DNA of 18,034 nt from Alistipes sp. (GTDB lineage: Bacteria; Bacteroidota; Bacteroidia; Bacteroidales; Rikenellaceae). Shown here piece by piece: positions 1 to 8,816 of the stretch (the first letter of the stretch is position 1; each line of letters begins with the position of its first letter). The DNA is taken from NCBI GenBank assembly GCA_017561105.1, contig JAFZDR010000180.1:1-18034 (forward strand), in the 5' to 3' direction. The notes under the pieces are model-generated. The model made no database searches, was not told the DNA's origin, and saw only the letters and a list, made by a program, of their open reading frames with translations. A program made the position numbers and the translations under genes.

Positions 1-1
1 C

Positions 2-1426
2 ACAAATGGTACATTCACCGACCTCTGTCGCGGTCCACACATCCCGCATACAGGTCATATCAAGGCTATAAAGTTGACAGCCGTAGCAGGTGCCTACTGG
101 CGTGGCGACGAGAAGAACAAGATGCTCACCCGTATCTATGGTGTTTCATTCCCTAAGAAGTCGATGCTCGACGAGTACCTCGCTATGCTCGAGGAGGCTA
201 AGAAGCGCGATCACCGTAAGTTGGGTAAGGAGTTGGAGTTGTTTACCTTCTCGCAGCGCGTAGGTCAGGGCTTGCCACTCTGGTTGCCAAAGGGTGCAGA
301 GTTGCGTGACCGCTTGGAGCGTTTCTTGCGCCAGATTCAGAAGAAGTATGGCTACCAGCCGGTTATCACACCGCCAATCGGTAACAAGGACCTCTATGTT
401 ACTTCGGGTCACTATGCAAAGTATGGTAAGGATTCGTTCCAGCCAATCCACACTCCAATCGAGGGTGAGGAGTATTTGCTTAAGCCTATGAACTGCCCTC
501 ACCACTGCGAGATCTACCGCAGCAAGCCACACTCGTACAAGGATCTCCCTGTTCGTTTGGCTGAGTTCGGTACAGTTTGCCGCTACGAGCAGTCGGGTGA
601 GTTGCACGGCTTGACTCGTGTGCGCTCGTTTACTCAGGATGATGCTCACCTCTTCGTTCGCCCTGACCAGCTTTTGGAGGAGTTCGAGAAGGTTATGGAT
701 ATCGTTCTCTACATCTTCAAGACCTTGAAGTTCGAGAACTACACTGCGCAGATTTCGTTGCGCGACCCTAACAACCGCGAGAAGTATATCGGTTCGGACG
801 AGAATTGGGATAAGGCTGAGGCAGCTATTATTCAGGCTTGTAAGGACAAGGGTATGAACGCTGTTGTTGAGTATGGCGAGGCTGCATTCTATGGTCCTAA
901 GCTCGACTTTATGGTTAAGGATGCTCTCGGTCGTAGCTGGCAGTTGGGTACTATCCAGGTTGACTATAACCTCCCTGAGCGTTTCGACTTGACTTATAAG
1001 GGTGCTGACGATAAGCTCCACCGCCCAATCATGATCCACCGTGCACCATTCGGTTCGATGGAGCGATTTGTGGCAGTATTGTTGGAGCACACTGCAGGTA
1101 AGTTCCCATTGTGGCTCTCACCTGAGCAGGCTGTTGTCCTCCCAATCTCGGAGAAGTACAATGAGTATGCCGAGGAGGTTGTTGCTTACCTCAACGAGCG
1201 TGATGTTCGTGCTCAGATTGACGATCGTAACGAGAAGATTGGCCGTAAGATTCGCGATAACGAGCTTAAGCGTATCCCATACCTCCTCATCGTAGGTGAG
1301 AAGGAAGCTGCTGAGCGCACCGTATCGGTTCGCGCACAGGGCGAGGGCGACAAGGGCTCGATGACTCTCGAGGAGTACGCTAACTTTATGGCAGGCCTCG
1401 TAGCAAAGGAGATTGAGGCAATCTAA
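2..1426 (+). CDS. thrS: Threonyl-tRNA synthetase, 5'-truncated by window edge
   Basis: ThrRS charges tRNA-Thr with threonine in the cytoplasm. The open frame runs back to the window edge in frame with base 2, so the N-terminal TGS domain and most of the editing domain lie outside; the TTG at 74 is an internal Leu, not a start. Visible parts in order are the end of the editing region ([12 protein letters not shown], then [13 protein letters not shown]), class II motif 1 ([18 protein letters not shown]), the KPMNCPHH zinc cysteine (codon 494-496), motif 2 ([20 protein letters not shown]), the second zinc ligand in DDAHLF, the third in [13 protein letters not shown] together with motif 3, and the C-terminal anticodon-binding domain ([16 protein letters not shown]). 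The three zinc ligands Cys, His and His that select threonine are all present. infC follows 112 bp downstream on the same strand, a conserved bacterial pairing. Identification is certain. Confidence 0.98.
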   Translation, partial: TNGTFTDLCRGPHIPHTGHIKAIKLTAVAGAYWRGDEKNKMLTRIYGVSFPKKSMLDEYLAMLEEAKKRDHRKLGKELELFTFSQRVGQGLPLWLPKGAELRDRLERFLRQIQKKYGYQPVITPPIGNKDLYVTSGHYAKYGKDSFQPIHTPIEGEEYLLKPMNCPHHCEIYRSKPHSYKDLPVRLAEFGTVCRYEQSGELHGLTRVRSFTQDDAHLFVRPDQLLEEFEKVMDIVLYIFKTLKFENYTAQISLRDPNNREKYIGSDENWDKAEAAIIQACKDKGMNAVVEYGEAAFYGPKLDFMVKDALGRSWQLGTIQVDYNLPERFDLTYKGADDKLHRPIMIHRAPFGSMERFVAVLLEHTAGKFPLWLSPEQAVVLPISEKYNEYAEEVVAYLNERDVRAQIDDRNEKIGRKIRDNELKRIPYLLIVGEKEAAERTVSVRAQGEGDKGSMTLEEYANFMAGLVAKEIEAI

Positions 1427-1429
1427 AAA

Positions 1430-1527
1430 AATGCAGAATGCAGAGTGCAGAATGCAAAATGAGATAAATTTTTAATTTTACATTTTTAATTAAAAAAAAG
1501 CCAATGGCCAATGGCTAATGGCTAATA
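1430..1527. repeat. Three consecutive heptanucleotide tandem-repeat blocks in the thrS-infC spacer
   Basis: The spacer is almost entirely 7-bp periodic. Block 1 (1430-1464) has five units of the type AATGCAG, AATGCAG, AGTGCAG, AATGCAA, AATGAGA. Block 2 (1467-1494) has four A/T units: AATTTTT, AATTTTA, CATTTTT, AATTAAA. Block 3 (1500-1527) has four units: GCCAATG, GCCAATG, GCTAATG, GCTAATA. The unit sequences are unrelated but the period is the same. No TAnnTTTG promoter is visible here, so infC is probably transcribed with thrS. Heptanucleotide tandem repeats (STRR) are known from filamentous cyanobacteria; any link to those is analogy only. Confidence 0.85.
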
Positions 1528-1538
1528 GTTAAAGCAGA

Positions 1539-2138
1539 ATGGCAGGATTCAAACCGTTTACGCCACGCCCGGCAGGACCTCGTCCGGGCAACCAGCCTGC
1601 TCGCGGACGCCGTCCCGAGAAGGAGAACCCACATCGTATCAATGATGAGATTACAGCTGACAGTGTTCGTATCGTAGGCGACAATGTCGAGCCAAACCTC
1701 GTATTGCCACTCTCGAAGGCTCTTCAAATGGCCGATGAGATGGAGCTTGATCTCGTGGAGATTTCGCCAAATGCACAGCCTCCGGTATGTCGCATTGTCG
1801 ATTACCAGAAGTTCCTCTATCAGCAGAAGAAAAAGCAGAAGGAGATCAAGGCAAAGCAGACTAAGATTGTTATCAAGGAGATTCGTTTTGGTCCGCAGAC
1901 CGACGAGCACGATTTCAACTTCAAGCTCCGCCACGCCGAGAACTTCATCAAGGAGGGAGCAAAGGTTAAGGCCTATGTATTCTTCCGCGGCCGAAGCATC
2001 GTCTTCAAGGAGCAGGGCGAGATTCTTCTTCTCCGCTTTGCAACTGCCCTCGAGGATATTGCCAAGGTTGAGGTTATGCCTCAGTTGGAGGGTAAGAAGA
2101 TGAATATGATTTTGGCTCCAAAACCAAAGAAAAATTAA
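1539..2138 (+). CDS. infC: Translation initiation factor IF-3
   Basis: IF-3 binds the 30S subunit, keeps it apart from 50S and checks initiator-tRNA/start-codon pairing. The 199-residue product has a Pro/Arg/Gly-rich N-terminal extension (about residues 1-30), then the N domain beginning at HRINDEI (with [20 protein letters not shown]), a Lys/Gln-rich helical linker ([13 protein letters not shown], about 93-105) and the C domain ([20 protein letters not shown], then [10 protein letters not shown]). The ATG at 1539 is the only reasonable start upstream of HRINDEI, because an in-frame TAA lies at 1530-1532. It is an ATG, not the rare AUU used for autoregulation in E. coli. No clear Shine-Dalgarno is present, as is usual in Bacteroidetes. 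Normally rpmI and rplT follow infC; here they do not. Confidence 0.97.
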   Translation: MAGFKPFTPRPAGPRPGNQPARGRRPEKENPHRINDEITADSVRIVGDNVEPNLVLPLSKALQMADEMELDLVEISPNAQPPVCRIVDYQKFLYQQKKKQKEIKAKQTKIVIKEIRFGPQTDEHDFNFKLRHAENFIKEGAKVKAYVFFRGRSIVFKEQGEILLLRFATALEDIAKVEVMPQLEGKKMNMILAPKPKKN

Positions 2139-2250
2139 TTTTAAGCAGCAATAGCTGCGTTGCACTTCGATAAATCGCTCCTCACATACGCTAAGTATGC
2201 TGCGGGGCGATTTTCTTGTGCGCCTTGCTCTTATCTGCTTAAAAGTTAAT
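2134..2250. repeat. Palindromic intergenic repeat, copy 1 (directly after infC)
   Basis: A long imperfect palindrome starts at the infC stop codon. The outer arms are ATTAATTTTAAGCAG (2134-2148) and CTGCTTAAAAGTTAAT (2235-2250), matching except for one bulged G. Inner pairs are GCAC/GTGC and AATCGC/GCGATT, and the centre is CATAC-GCTAA-GTATG (2185-2199). It shares TTGCAC, CTCACATA, GCTNA and TATGCTGCG with the copy at 4238-4359, and TATGCTGCG with the copy at 2311-2389. The right arm runs into TTTTTG on the + strand, so the element could also help end or protect the infC transcript. No ORF is present. Confidence 0.8.
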
Positions 2251-2266
2251 TTTTGTAGTGTAAATT

Positions 2267-2297
2267 AAGCCCCCTTTACAGAAAGGGGGTTTGGGGG
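2267..2297. repeat. C/G-tract hairpin followed by a second G tract
   Basis: AAGCCCCCTTT (2267-2277) pairs with AAAGGGGGTTT (2282-2292) around the loop ACAG, with one G-T wobble, and a second GGGGG follows at 2293-2297. The stem is strong but lacks a good T tract on either side, so it is not a clean terminator. It occupies the place where the left half of the neighbouring palindromic repeat would be expected. Its role is unknown. Confidence 0.6.
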
Positions 2298-2310
2298 ATA
2301 GGTAACACAC

Positions 2311-2389
2311 TCATACTAATTGTCAAATTAGTATGCTGCGGACTCGGCTTCTTGCTTCGCACAAAATTCCCTCAATCACCTCTGATTTT
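2311..2389. repeat. Palindromic intergenic repeat, copy 2 (partial, right half plus centre)
   Basis: The centre is a perfect 10-bp hairpin, CATACTAATT (2312-2321), loop GTCA, AATTAGTATG (2326-2335). It is followed by TATGCTGCG (2332-2340), 17 bases, CGCACAAAA (2358-2366), then a CCTC-rich run and GATTTT (2384-2389). The same words in the same order and with nearly the same spacing occur in the copy between groS and groL (4301-4359). A matching left arm is not visible; the C/G hairpin at 2267-2297 lies there instead. Confidence 0.75.
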
Positions 2390-2400
2390 TTCGATAAATG

Positions 2401-2430
2401 GGAAGGTTGTGGATACAGCCTTCCTTTTTT
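2401..2430 (+). terminator. Rho-independent terminator downstream of infC
   Basis: GGAAGGTTGT (2401-2410) pairs with ACAGCCTTCC (2415-2424), with one G-T wobble and the loop GGAT, followed directly by six T residues (2425-2430). It fits the + strand, and infC at 262 bp upstream is the nearest + strand gene, so it probably ends the thrS-infC transcript. The long 3' segment it leaves on that mRNA contains both palindromic repeats. Confidence 0.75.
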
Positions 2431-2474
2431 GTGTGAAATAAGGATGTTAGAGTAATCTGCCGGTACGCCAATAT

Positions 2475-2510
2475 CCCCTAATAATCTTTAATAACCTCTA
2501 ATTTCCTCTA
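2475..2510. repeat. Degenerate 10-11 bp pyrimidine/A repeats
   Basis: The run reads as CCCCTAATAAT, CTTTAATAAC, CTCTAATTTC, CTCTA: imperfect units of 10-11 bases between the two convergent terminators. No gene or promoter is seen. This could be simple low-complexity DNA. Confidence 0.35.
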
Positions 2511-2527
2511 CGACTTGTCGGTCAAAT

Positions 2528-2567
2528 AAAAAAACGAGAGACGAGAAAAAAATCTCTCGTCTCTCGT
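2528..2567 (-). terminator. Rho-independent terminator of groL, built from heptamer repeats
   Basis: On the - strand, 13 bases at 2567-2555 (ACGAGAGACGAGA) pair perfectly with 2546-2534 across an 8-base loop, and seven T residues follow (complement of 2528-2534). It starts about 20 bases after the groL stop codon at 2588. Both arms are 7-bp repeat units (ACGAGAG/ACGAGAA and TCTCTCG). There is no T tract on the + strand side, so it acts in one direction only. Confidence 0.8.
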
Positions 2568-2583
2568 CTTTAGTCTCTCGTCC
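2534..2583. repeat. Heptanucleotide tandem repeats next to the groL stop
   Basis: Four 7-bp units, TCTCTCG, TCTCTCG, TCTTTAG, TCTCTCG (2553-2580), plus TCC, face two inverted units, ACGAGAG and ACGAGAA (2534-2547). The period is the same as in the thrS-infC spacer although the unit sequence differs. Confidence 0.85.
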
Positions 2584-2587
2584 ATTA

Positions 2588-4359
<1,772 letters not shown>

Positions 4360-4388
4360 GAATGTATGGAATTTAGTTTCGTTTTTCG

Positions 4389-4664
4389 TTATTTCTCAAC
4401 TACTGCGAGGATGTCGCGCTGAGCCATCATAAGGTAGCTCTCGCCGTCAATGTTCAACTCAGTGCCGGCATACTTGCCATACAACACCTCGTCGCCTACC
4501 TTTACCTCCATCTTAATATCGGCTGTGCCCGGACCTACCGCTACAACCTTACCTGCTGCCGGCTTCTCCTTTGCCGAGTCTGGAATAATCAATCCGCTTG
4601 CTGTTGTGGTCTCAGCCGGATTTGGGAGTACAAGAACTCTGTCTGAAAGTGGTTTTACTGTCAT
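4389..4664 (-). CDS. groS: 10-kDa co-chaperonin GroES
   Basis: GroES is the heptameric lid for GroEL. The 91-residue product matches the family's usual length and starts [20 protein letters not shown]. It shows the mobile loop ([18 protein letters not shown], about residues 18-35) that docks on GroEL, then the beta-barrel core ([26 protein letters not shown]) and the closing [14 protein letters not shown]. It is the first gene of groS-groL; ptpA ends 86 bp upstream on the same strand. No CIRCE inverted repeat (TTAGCACTC/GAGTGCTAA) is present upstream, so HrcA-type control is not indicated. A -24/-12-like element at 4709-4723 is the best promoter candidate. Confidence 0.98.
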   Translation of the reverse strand: MTVKPLSDRVLVLPNPAETTTASGLIIPDSAKEKPAAGKVVAVGPGTADIKMEVKVGDEVLYGKYAGTELNIDGESYLMMAQRDILAVVEK

Positions 4665-4708
4665 AATTGTATCTGTTTTTTTGTTGTTTTCTGTTTGCTA
4701 TGTTTATA

Positions 4709-4723
4709 TCAATCTGCGTGCCA
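4709..4723 (-). promoter_or_regulatory. Candidate sigma-54-like -24/-12 promoter of groS-groL
   Basis: On the - strand the sequence is TGGCAC (4723-4718), five bases, then TTGA (4712-4709), against the sigma-54 consensus TGGCAC-N5-TTGC. Only the last base of the -12 box differs. A start at the usual 12 bases downstream would give a leader of roughly 30-35 nt before groS. No TAnnTTTG box was found between 4665 and 4750. The call rests on motif match and position alone; an activator site was not recognised. Confidence 0.4.
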
Positions 4724-4750
4724 AGCGGTATTGTCTGCCATTTTGGCATA

Positions 4751-6709
4751 TTAGCGCAGATAGTCCTCGAAATAGTCTGTCACCTTCTGCATAAGGTGTA
4801 CGCGCCACTTGCCACGAACATTGTGTCTTGAGCGCGGATAAGGGAAGTAGTCCACGGGTACTCCATTGACAATGCAGGCATCTACGAACGAGAGCGAATG
4901 TTGCCATACTACAACATCGTCTATTGCGCCCTGACATATAAGGAGCTTGCCCTTCAGATTCTTTGCCTGCGGAATAAGCGATGTCGCAGCAAAACCCTCG
5001 GGGTTTGTCGCTTCGGTCTCCATATAGCGCTCGCCATACATCACCTCGTACCACTTCCAATCGATTAAGGGACCACCTGCAACACCCACCTTGAATATCT
5101 CAGGGTAGTGGGTCATCAGCGAGATTGTCATAAATCCGCCATACGACCAGCCATGAACACCCACGCGCTCTTTGTCTGCCCACTTATGAGAGAGGAGCCA
5201 CTGCAAACCTGCTACCTGATCCTCCATTTCGCACTTTCCGCATTGGCGGTGAATAGCCTTTTCATACTCGGCACCCTGGTAGAGTGTGCCGCGATTATCC
5301 ATTACGAATACCACATAGCCACGCTGTGCCATATACATCTCCCAACGACGCAACTGTGCCTGGAATGAGTTGCGCACCATTTGTGAGTGCGGACCGCCGT
5401 AGACATAGAGTATTACGGGGTATTTCTTGTTTTCGTCGAAGTCGAGCGGCTTGATAAGGCGGTAGTGGTTGTCGTATTTGCCATCAGCCGACTTTACCGA
5501 GCCGAGTTCGATTGTCGAGTAGTTGAACTCCTTCGATGGGTCCTCGGCACGGAATACCTCACGGTAGAATTTACCGTCGGTAGAGCCTACAGCCACCACG
5601 CGCGGCACATTCAGCGACGAGTAGTTGTCCGAGAAGTGCTTACCATCGGGTGAAATCTGGCAGTTGTGCCAACCCTCACCGCGAGTGAGCTGACGCACCT
5701 TGCCATTGCGGAGCGACACGCTGAAGAGGTGCTGCTCTACGGGTGAAATCTCAGCCGAGTAGTAGAATACTGACTTGTCGTTGTGTGCCACATAGGCAAC
5801 ATCGGCAGCCACCTTTGTCAATCGCTCGGTTGTGCCCTTTGAAAGGGTGTGAAGGTATAAATTTTTGTATCCGTCGCGGTTGTCGGTGGTGTAGATAAAA
5901 CGATCGTTATCGATAAAGTGAAGCGGATTTTGCGGCTCCACCCAACGATCGTTCTTTTCGGTCAATATACTCTTTAGGAATGCACCGCTCTCAGCGCAAT
6001 AGGCGTTGAGGTGCATCTCCTTCTGTGCGCGGTTCAAGACCTGCACATATACAACCTTCGAGTCGGGCGACCAAGTCAGATTGGTAAGGTAGCGCTCCTC
6101 GTCGAAGTCGGTAACATTCAAATATAAAACCTTCTGTGTTGCAACATTGTAGATACCTACCTTTACATGCTCCGACGGCTGACCGTTCATCGGGTACTTA
6201 ATCTCTATTAGGTAGTTTCCTTTGATAGAGGTAATATCCACCAATGGGTATGTCGCAACTCTCGACTCATCCTTCTGATAGAATGCCAACAACGAGTTAT
6301 CGGGCGATGGGAAAAGACCGCCGCTGATGCCGAACTCGTTGCGCGAAACCGACTGACCGCAGACAATATTCTTGTCGGTAAAGTCGGTTACATTGTGCTT
6401 ATTGCCCTCGCCGTCATACCAGACAATGTTATTATTCCACACATTTGCCTTGTTGCGGAATGGATTTGGCATTCCTATACGGATAGGCTCACTCGACAGC
6501 AACTTTCCGGTGCGGATGTCGTACTGTTCGATATTCTTATCGTTGGTGTGCTCGTATATCGCGGGGTTATCCTTGCTGAAGAGAACTTCGTAGTTCTTAG
6601 GAGTAAGGTTGCTATTGAGAATAGCATCCTCCATAGTGAGGAGTTTGCGCTCCTCGCCCCACGCGACAGCCGTTGCACAGAGTGCTATAAGAAGTAAAAA
6701 CTTTCGCAT
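4751..6709 (-). CDS. ptpA: Prolyl tripeptidyl peptidase (S9B/DPP-IV family), secreted
   Basis: This serine exopeptidase releases X-X-Pro tripeptides from peptide N-termini in the periplasm or at the surface. The 652-residue product has a signal peptide (MRKFLLLIALCATAVAWG, no lipobox), an N-terminal beta-propeller (DPPIV_N, about 40-380) and an alpha/beta-hydrolase domain (about 410-652). Catalytic residues are Ser522 in GWSYGGFM, Asp597 in GAIDDVVVWQHS and His629 in RHNVRG. Glu555 lies 33 residues after the Ser. The Ser-Glu, Ser-Asp and Ser-His spacings (33, 75, 107) are the same as those I recall for Porphyromonas gingivalis PtpA (S603, E636, D678, H710), and VVVWQHS replaces the DDNV of true DPP-IV. 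I therefore prefer a tripeptidase over DPP-IV. Its ATG directly abuts the stop of the upstream kinase, so the two are probably translationally coupled. Confidence 0.85.
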   Translation of the reverse strand: MRKFLLLIALCATAVAWGEERKLLTMEDAILNSNLTPKNYEVLFSKDNPAIYEHTNDKNIEQYDIRTGKLLSSEPIRIGMPNPFRNKANVWNNNIVWYDGEGNKHNVTDFTDKNIVCGQSVSRNEFGISGGLFPSPDNSLLAFYQKDESRVATYPLVDITSIKGNYLIEIKYPMNGQPSEHVKVGIYNVATQKVLYLNVTDFDEERYLTNLTWSPDSKVVYVQVLNRAQKEMHLNAYCAESGAFLKSILTEKNDRWVEPQNPLHFIDNDRFIYTTDNRDGYKNLYLHTLSKGTTERLTKVAADVAYVAHNDKSVFYYSAEISPVEQHLFSVSLRNGKVRQLTRGEGWHNCQISPDGKHFSDNYSSLNVPRVVAVGSTDGKFYREVFRAEDPSKEFNYSTIELGSVKSADGKYDNHYRLIKPLDFDENKKYPVILYVYGGPHSQMVRNSFQAQLRRWEMYMAQRGYVVFVMDNRGTLYQGAEYEKAIHRQCGKCEMEDQVAGLQWLLSHKWADKERVGVHGWSYGGFMTISLMTHYPEIFKVGVAGGPLIDWKWYEVMYGERYMETEATNPEGFAATSLIPQAKNLKGKLLICQGAIDDVVVWQHSLSFVDACIVNGVPVDYFPYPRSRHNVRGKWRVHLMQKVTDYFEDYLR

Positions 6710-7711
6710 TTAGAATAGGTATTTTTCGGTTTTAACTCTGTTTACAAGCACCTCGATCTCGCTCCAAGCCTCCTCACCGAGGGTTGGACCCATCACCTCG
6801 ATAACCTTGCCTGCGGTGATTGCACCGATCGTGCCGCACTGACGGAGCGAGAGCCCCTCGCACAAGCCGTGCATAAATCCTGCAGCGTAGAAGTCGCCTG
6901 CACCTGTTGTATCGACGCGCTTTGCCGCAGCCATGATACCTACATGGATAACCTCGCCCTTATGCTTGATAAGTGCACCCTTAGTGCCTATTTTTACAAT
7001 TACAAGGTCGCACATCTCCGAGATATACTGCAAGGCATTGATTGGCACCTCCTCACCCGAGAATACGCGGGCCTCATCCTCGTTGGCGAAGACGATGTCG
7101 ATATACTCGGCTACAACTCGGCGTAAGAAATCGAGATTTTCGGCCACAACATTGAAACTTGCCAAGTCGATAGCCACCTTTAAACCGCACTCCTTAGCAG
7201 TGCGGATAGCAGTCTCGATAAGCGAGTGCTCCTGAACGAGATAGCCTTCGATATAGAGGCAATCGTAGCCCTCGAATATCTCCGGCGAGATATCCGATGC
7301 GTGCATCTCGGCTGCCGCGCCGAGATGTGTGAGCATTGTGCGCTCGCCATCGGGCGAAACAAGCGAAATACACTTTCCCGATGGATTGTCGCCACGGAAG
7401 ATTTTACCCTCGATACCGAGGTTCTTAAGCGCCTGTTCGAAGCGGTCGCCGGTGTTGTCGTGGCCGACCTTGCCGATGAAACCTACCTGCGTACCAAGGC
7501 GTGCCATTGCGCGAATGGTGTTGTCGGCCGAGCCGCCGAGCGAGAGTGAGTGGGGGAGTCCCGCCACCTCCTTCGATATCTGCGATTGAAGCTCACTATC
7601 GACCAACGACATCGAGCCTCGTGCTACATTGTGCTTGTGTAATACATCTTCGTTGCGAAGATTTACCAATACATCGGTCAGGGCGTTGCCCATTCCTATA
7701 ATTCTCTTCAT
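6710..7711 (-). CDS. PfkB-family carbohydrate/nucleoside kinase
   Basis: Ribokinase-fold kinases of this family phosphorylate a sugar or nucleoside hydroxyl with ATP. The 333-residue product has the N-terminal beta-strand with GMGNALTDVLV, the first PfkB signature around SLGGSADNTIRAMARLG (about 57-73), the lid-region glycines GFIGKVGHDNTGD (about 77-89), and the second signature DTTGAGDFYAAGFM with the anion-hole GAGD and catalytic base Asp273. The substrate cannot be read from sequence; in Bacteroidetes, relatives are often annotated as adenosine kinase. It follows pfkA by 25 bp and its TAA is immediately followed by the ptpA ATG, so the three form one transcription unit. ATG at 7709-7711 is the chosen start, since MKRIIGMGNA is a normal N-terminus. 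Confidence 0.9.
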   Translation of the reverse strand: MKRIIGMGNALTDVLVNLRNEDVLHKHNVARGSMSLVDSELQSQISKEVAGLPHSLSLGGSADNTIRAMARLGTQVGFIGKVGHDNTGDRFEQALKNLGIEGKIFRGDNPSGKCISLVSPDGERTMLTHLGAAAEMHASDISPEIFEGYDCLYIEGYLVQEHSLIETAIRTAKECGLKVAIDLASFNVVAENLDFLRRVVAEYIDIVFANEDEARVFSGEEVPINALQYISEMCDLVIVKIGTKGALIKHKGEVIHVGIMAAAKRVDTTGAGDFYAAGFMHGLCEGLSLRQCGTIGAITAGKVIEVMGPTLGEEAWSEIEVLVNRVKTEKYLF

Positions 7712-7736
7712 TATCTCTATGTTTGGGTGGTTGTGG

Positions 7737-8717
7737 CTATATCGAGAGAATCTTTACGAGTTCTACATTCTCCTTGTTTACACACTTTGTTCGTCCTAAG
7801 GCCTTCGAGAATGGAACATAGACCATCTCCATATCGCGAATACCCACCATTACATTTCGCTGACCATCCTTAATTGCCGATATGGCTGCTGCACCAAGGC
7901 GCGATGCGAGAATACGATCTGCTGCCGTTGGCGAACCACCACGCTGCAGGTGTCCGAGGATTGTTACACGCGCGTCATACTGCGGAAACTCCTTCTTTAC
8001 ACGCTCGGCTAATCCCATGGCTCCGCCCGTAGCAGGATTCTCGGCTACGAGTACGATAGCCGAGTTCTTGCTCTTGCGGAAACCGTTGTCGATAAGGTTT
8101 TTCAACTGGTCGGTCTCAGTCTCCATCTCGGGGATGATTGCAGCCTCGGCACCCGATGCAAGTGCACCATTCAGAGCAAGGTAGCCTGCAGTATTACCCA
8201 TAACCTCCATAAAGAACAATCGCTCGTGCGATGTTGCTGTATCGCGCAACTTATCGACCGCCTCCATAATGGTGTTAAGGGCAGTGTCGTAACCGATAGT
8301 CGAGTCGGTACCCGAAAGGTCGTTGTCGATAGTGCCCGGCAGAGCCACGATAGGCACATCAAATTCGCGTGCAAAGGTCTGCGCTCCGGTTATAGTTCCA
8401 TCGCCACCGATAACCACCAAGGCATCAATCTCCGCCTTGCGCATATTCTCGTAGGCCTGCTTGCGGCCCTCCGCATCGCGGAACTCGGGACAACGCGCAG
8501 TCTTGAGAATTGTACCTCCCTTTTGTATGATGTTACTTACACTCGAAGAGGTGAAATCGACAATCTCTCCCGTAATCAAACCCTTATATCCGCGCATAAT
8601 GCCCTTTACCTTCAATCCGTTGTATATTGCGGTGCGTGTTACCGCACGAATTGCAGCATTCATTCCAGGTGCATCTCCACCCGAAGTGAGGATGCCTATA
8701 CACTTTATATTTCCCAT
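7737..8717 (-). CDS. pfkA: ATP-dependent 6-phosphofructokinase
   Basis: PfkA converts fructose 6-phosphate to fructose 1,6-bisphosphate, the committed step of glycolysis. I chose the ATG at 8715-8717 ([20 protein letters not shown], 326 residues). The frame is open to 8774, but that extension runs through the upstream terminator hairpin and candidate promoter and has no family similarity. Visible motifs are the ATP loop [10 protein letters not shown], effector/active-site arginines in [16 protein letters not shown] (about 104-108), PGTIDND with the catalytic Asp at about 131, [12 protein letters not shown], and [20 protein letters not shown]. Gly in GGDGT and in PGTIDND, rather than GGDDS and PKTIDND, points to ATP and not pyrophosphate as donor. 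It is first in the pfkA-kinase-ptpA operon. Confidence 0.96.
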   Translation of the reverse strand: MGNIKCIGILTSGGDAPGMNAAIRAVTRTAIYNGLKVKGIMRGYKGLITGEIVDFTSSSVSNIIQKGGTILKTARCPEFRDAEGRKQAYENMRKAEIDALVVIGGDGTITGAQTFAREFDVPIVALPGTIDNDLSGTDSTIGYDTALNTIMEAVDKLRDTATSHERLFFMEVMGNTAGYLALNGALASGAEAAIIPEMETETDQLKNLIDNGFRKSKNSAIVLVAENPATGGAMGLAERVKKEFPQYDARVTILGHLQRGGSPTAADRILASRLGAAAISAIKDGQRNVMVGIRDMEMVYVPFSKALGRTKCVNKENVELVKILSI

Positions 8718-8744
8718 ATTTTCCGATATATGCAAATTCCTTCC

Positions 8745-8752
8745 CAAAGGTA
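8745..8752 (-). promoter_or_regulatory. pfkA: Candidate -7 box of pfkA promoter
   Basis: On the - strand TACCTTTG (8752-8745) matches the Bacteroidetes -7 consensus TAnnTTTG, 27 bases before the chosen pfkA start and just after the upstream terminator. There is no TTG at the expected -33 position (the terminator stem lies there), so this is a moderate candidate only. Confidence 0.4.
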
Positions 8753-8790
8753 GTAAAAAAAAGCGAAAAGCCACCTCTTTGAGGTGGCCT
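8753..8790 (-). terminator. Rho-independent terminator after the PspC/PadR operon
   Basis: On the - strand GCCACCTC (8788-8781), loop AAA, GAGGTGGC (8777-8770) forms a perfect 8-bp GC-rich stem, extended by a G-T and an A-T pair, followed by TTTTCGC and a long T run. It starts 27 bases after the stop codon of the large PspC gene and separates that operon from pfkA. Confidence 0.9.
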
Positions 8791-8816
8791 ACTATCGAAA
8801 AAATGCCTATGGTTGC

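Noticed and set aside
146..1090. Long open frame on the - strand across thrS (314 codons)
   Set aside because: It lies wholly antisense to thrS, whose protein has every synthetase motif. The antisense translation is Leu-rich with no recognisable domain and is a by-product of codon bias.
1430..1527. CRISPR-like array in the thrS-infC spacer
   Set aside because: Units are only 7 bp with no spacers, so this is a tandem repeat and not a CRISPR array.
1515..2165. Open frame of 216 codons antisense to infC
   Set aside because: Covers infC in reverse; the IF-3 reading is certain and the antisense product resembles nothing.
2139..2587. Small ribosomal-protein genes (rpmI, rplT) or a structured RNA gene between infC and groL
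   Set aside because: No frame encodes an L35- or L20-like peptide. The hairpins are explained by repeats and terminators, and I recognise no known RNA family.
4665..4750. CIRCE heat-shock operator before groS
   Set aside because: I looked for TTAGCACTC-N9-GAGTGCTAA and found neither arm.
8718..8774. N-terminal extension of pfkA to 8774
   Set aside because: It would run through a terminator stem and a TAnnTTTG box; the family N-terminus begins at the Met encoded at 8717.
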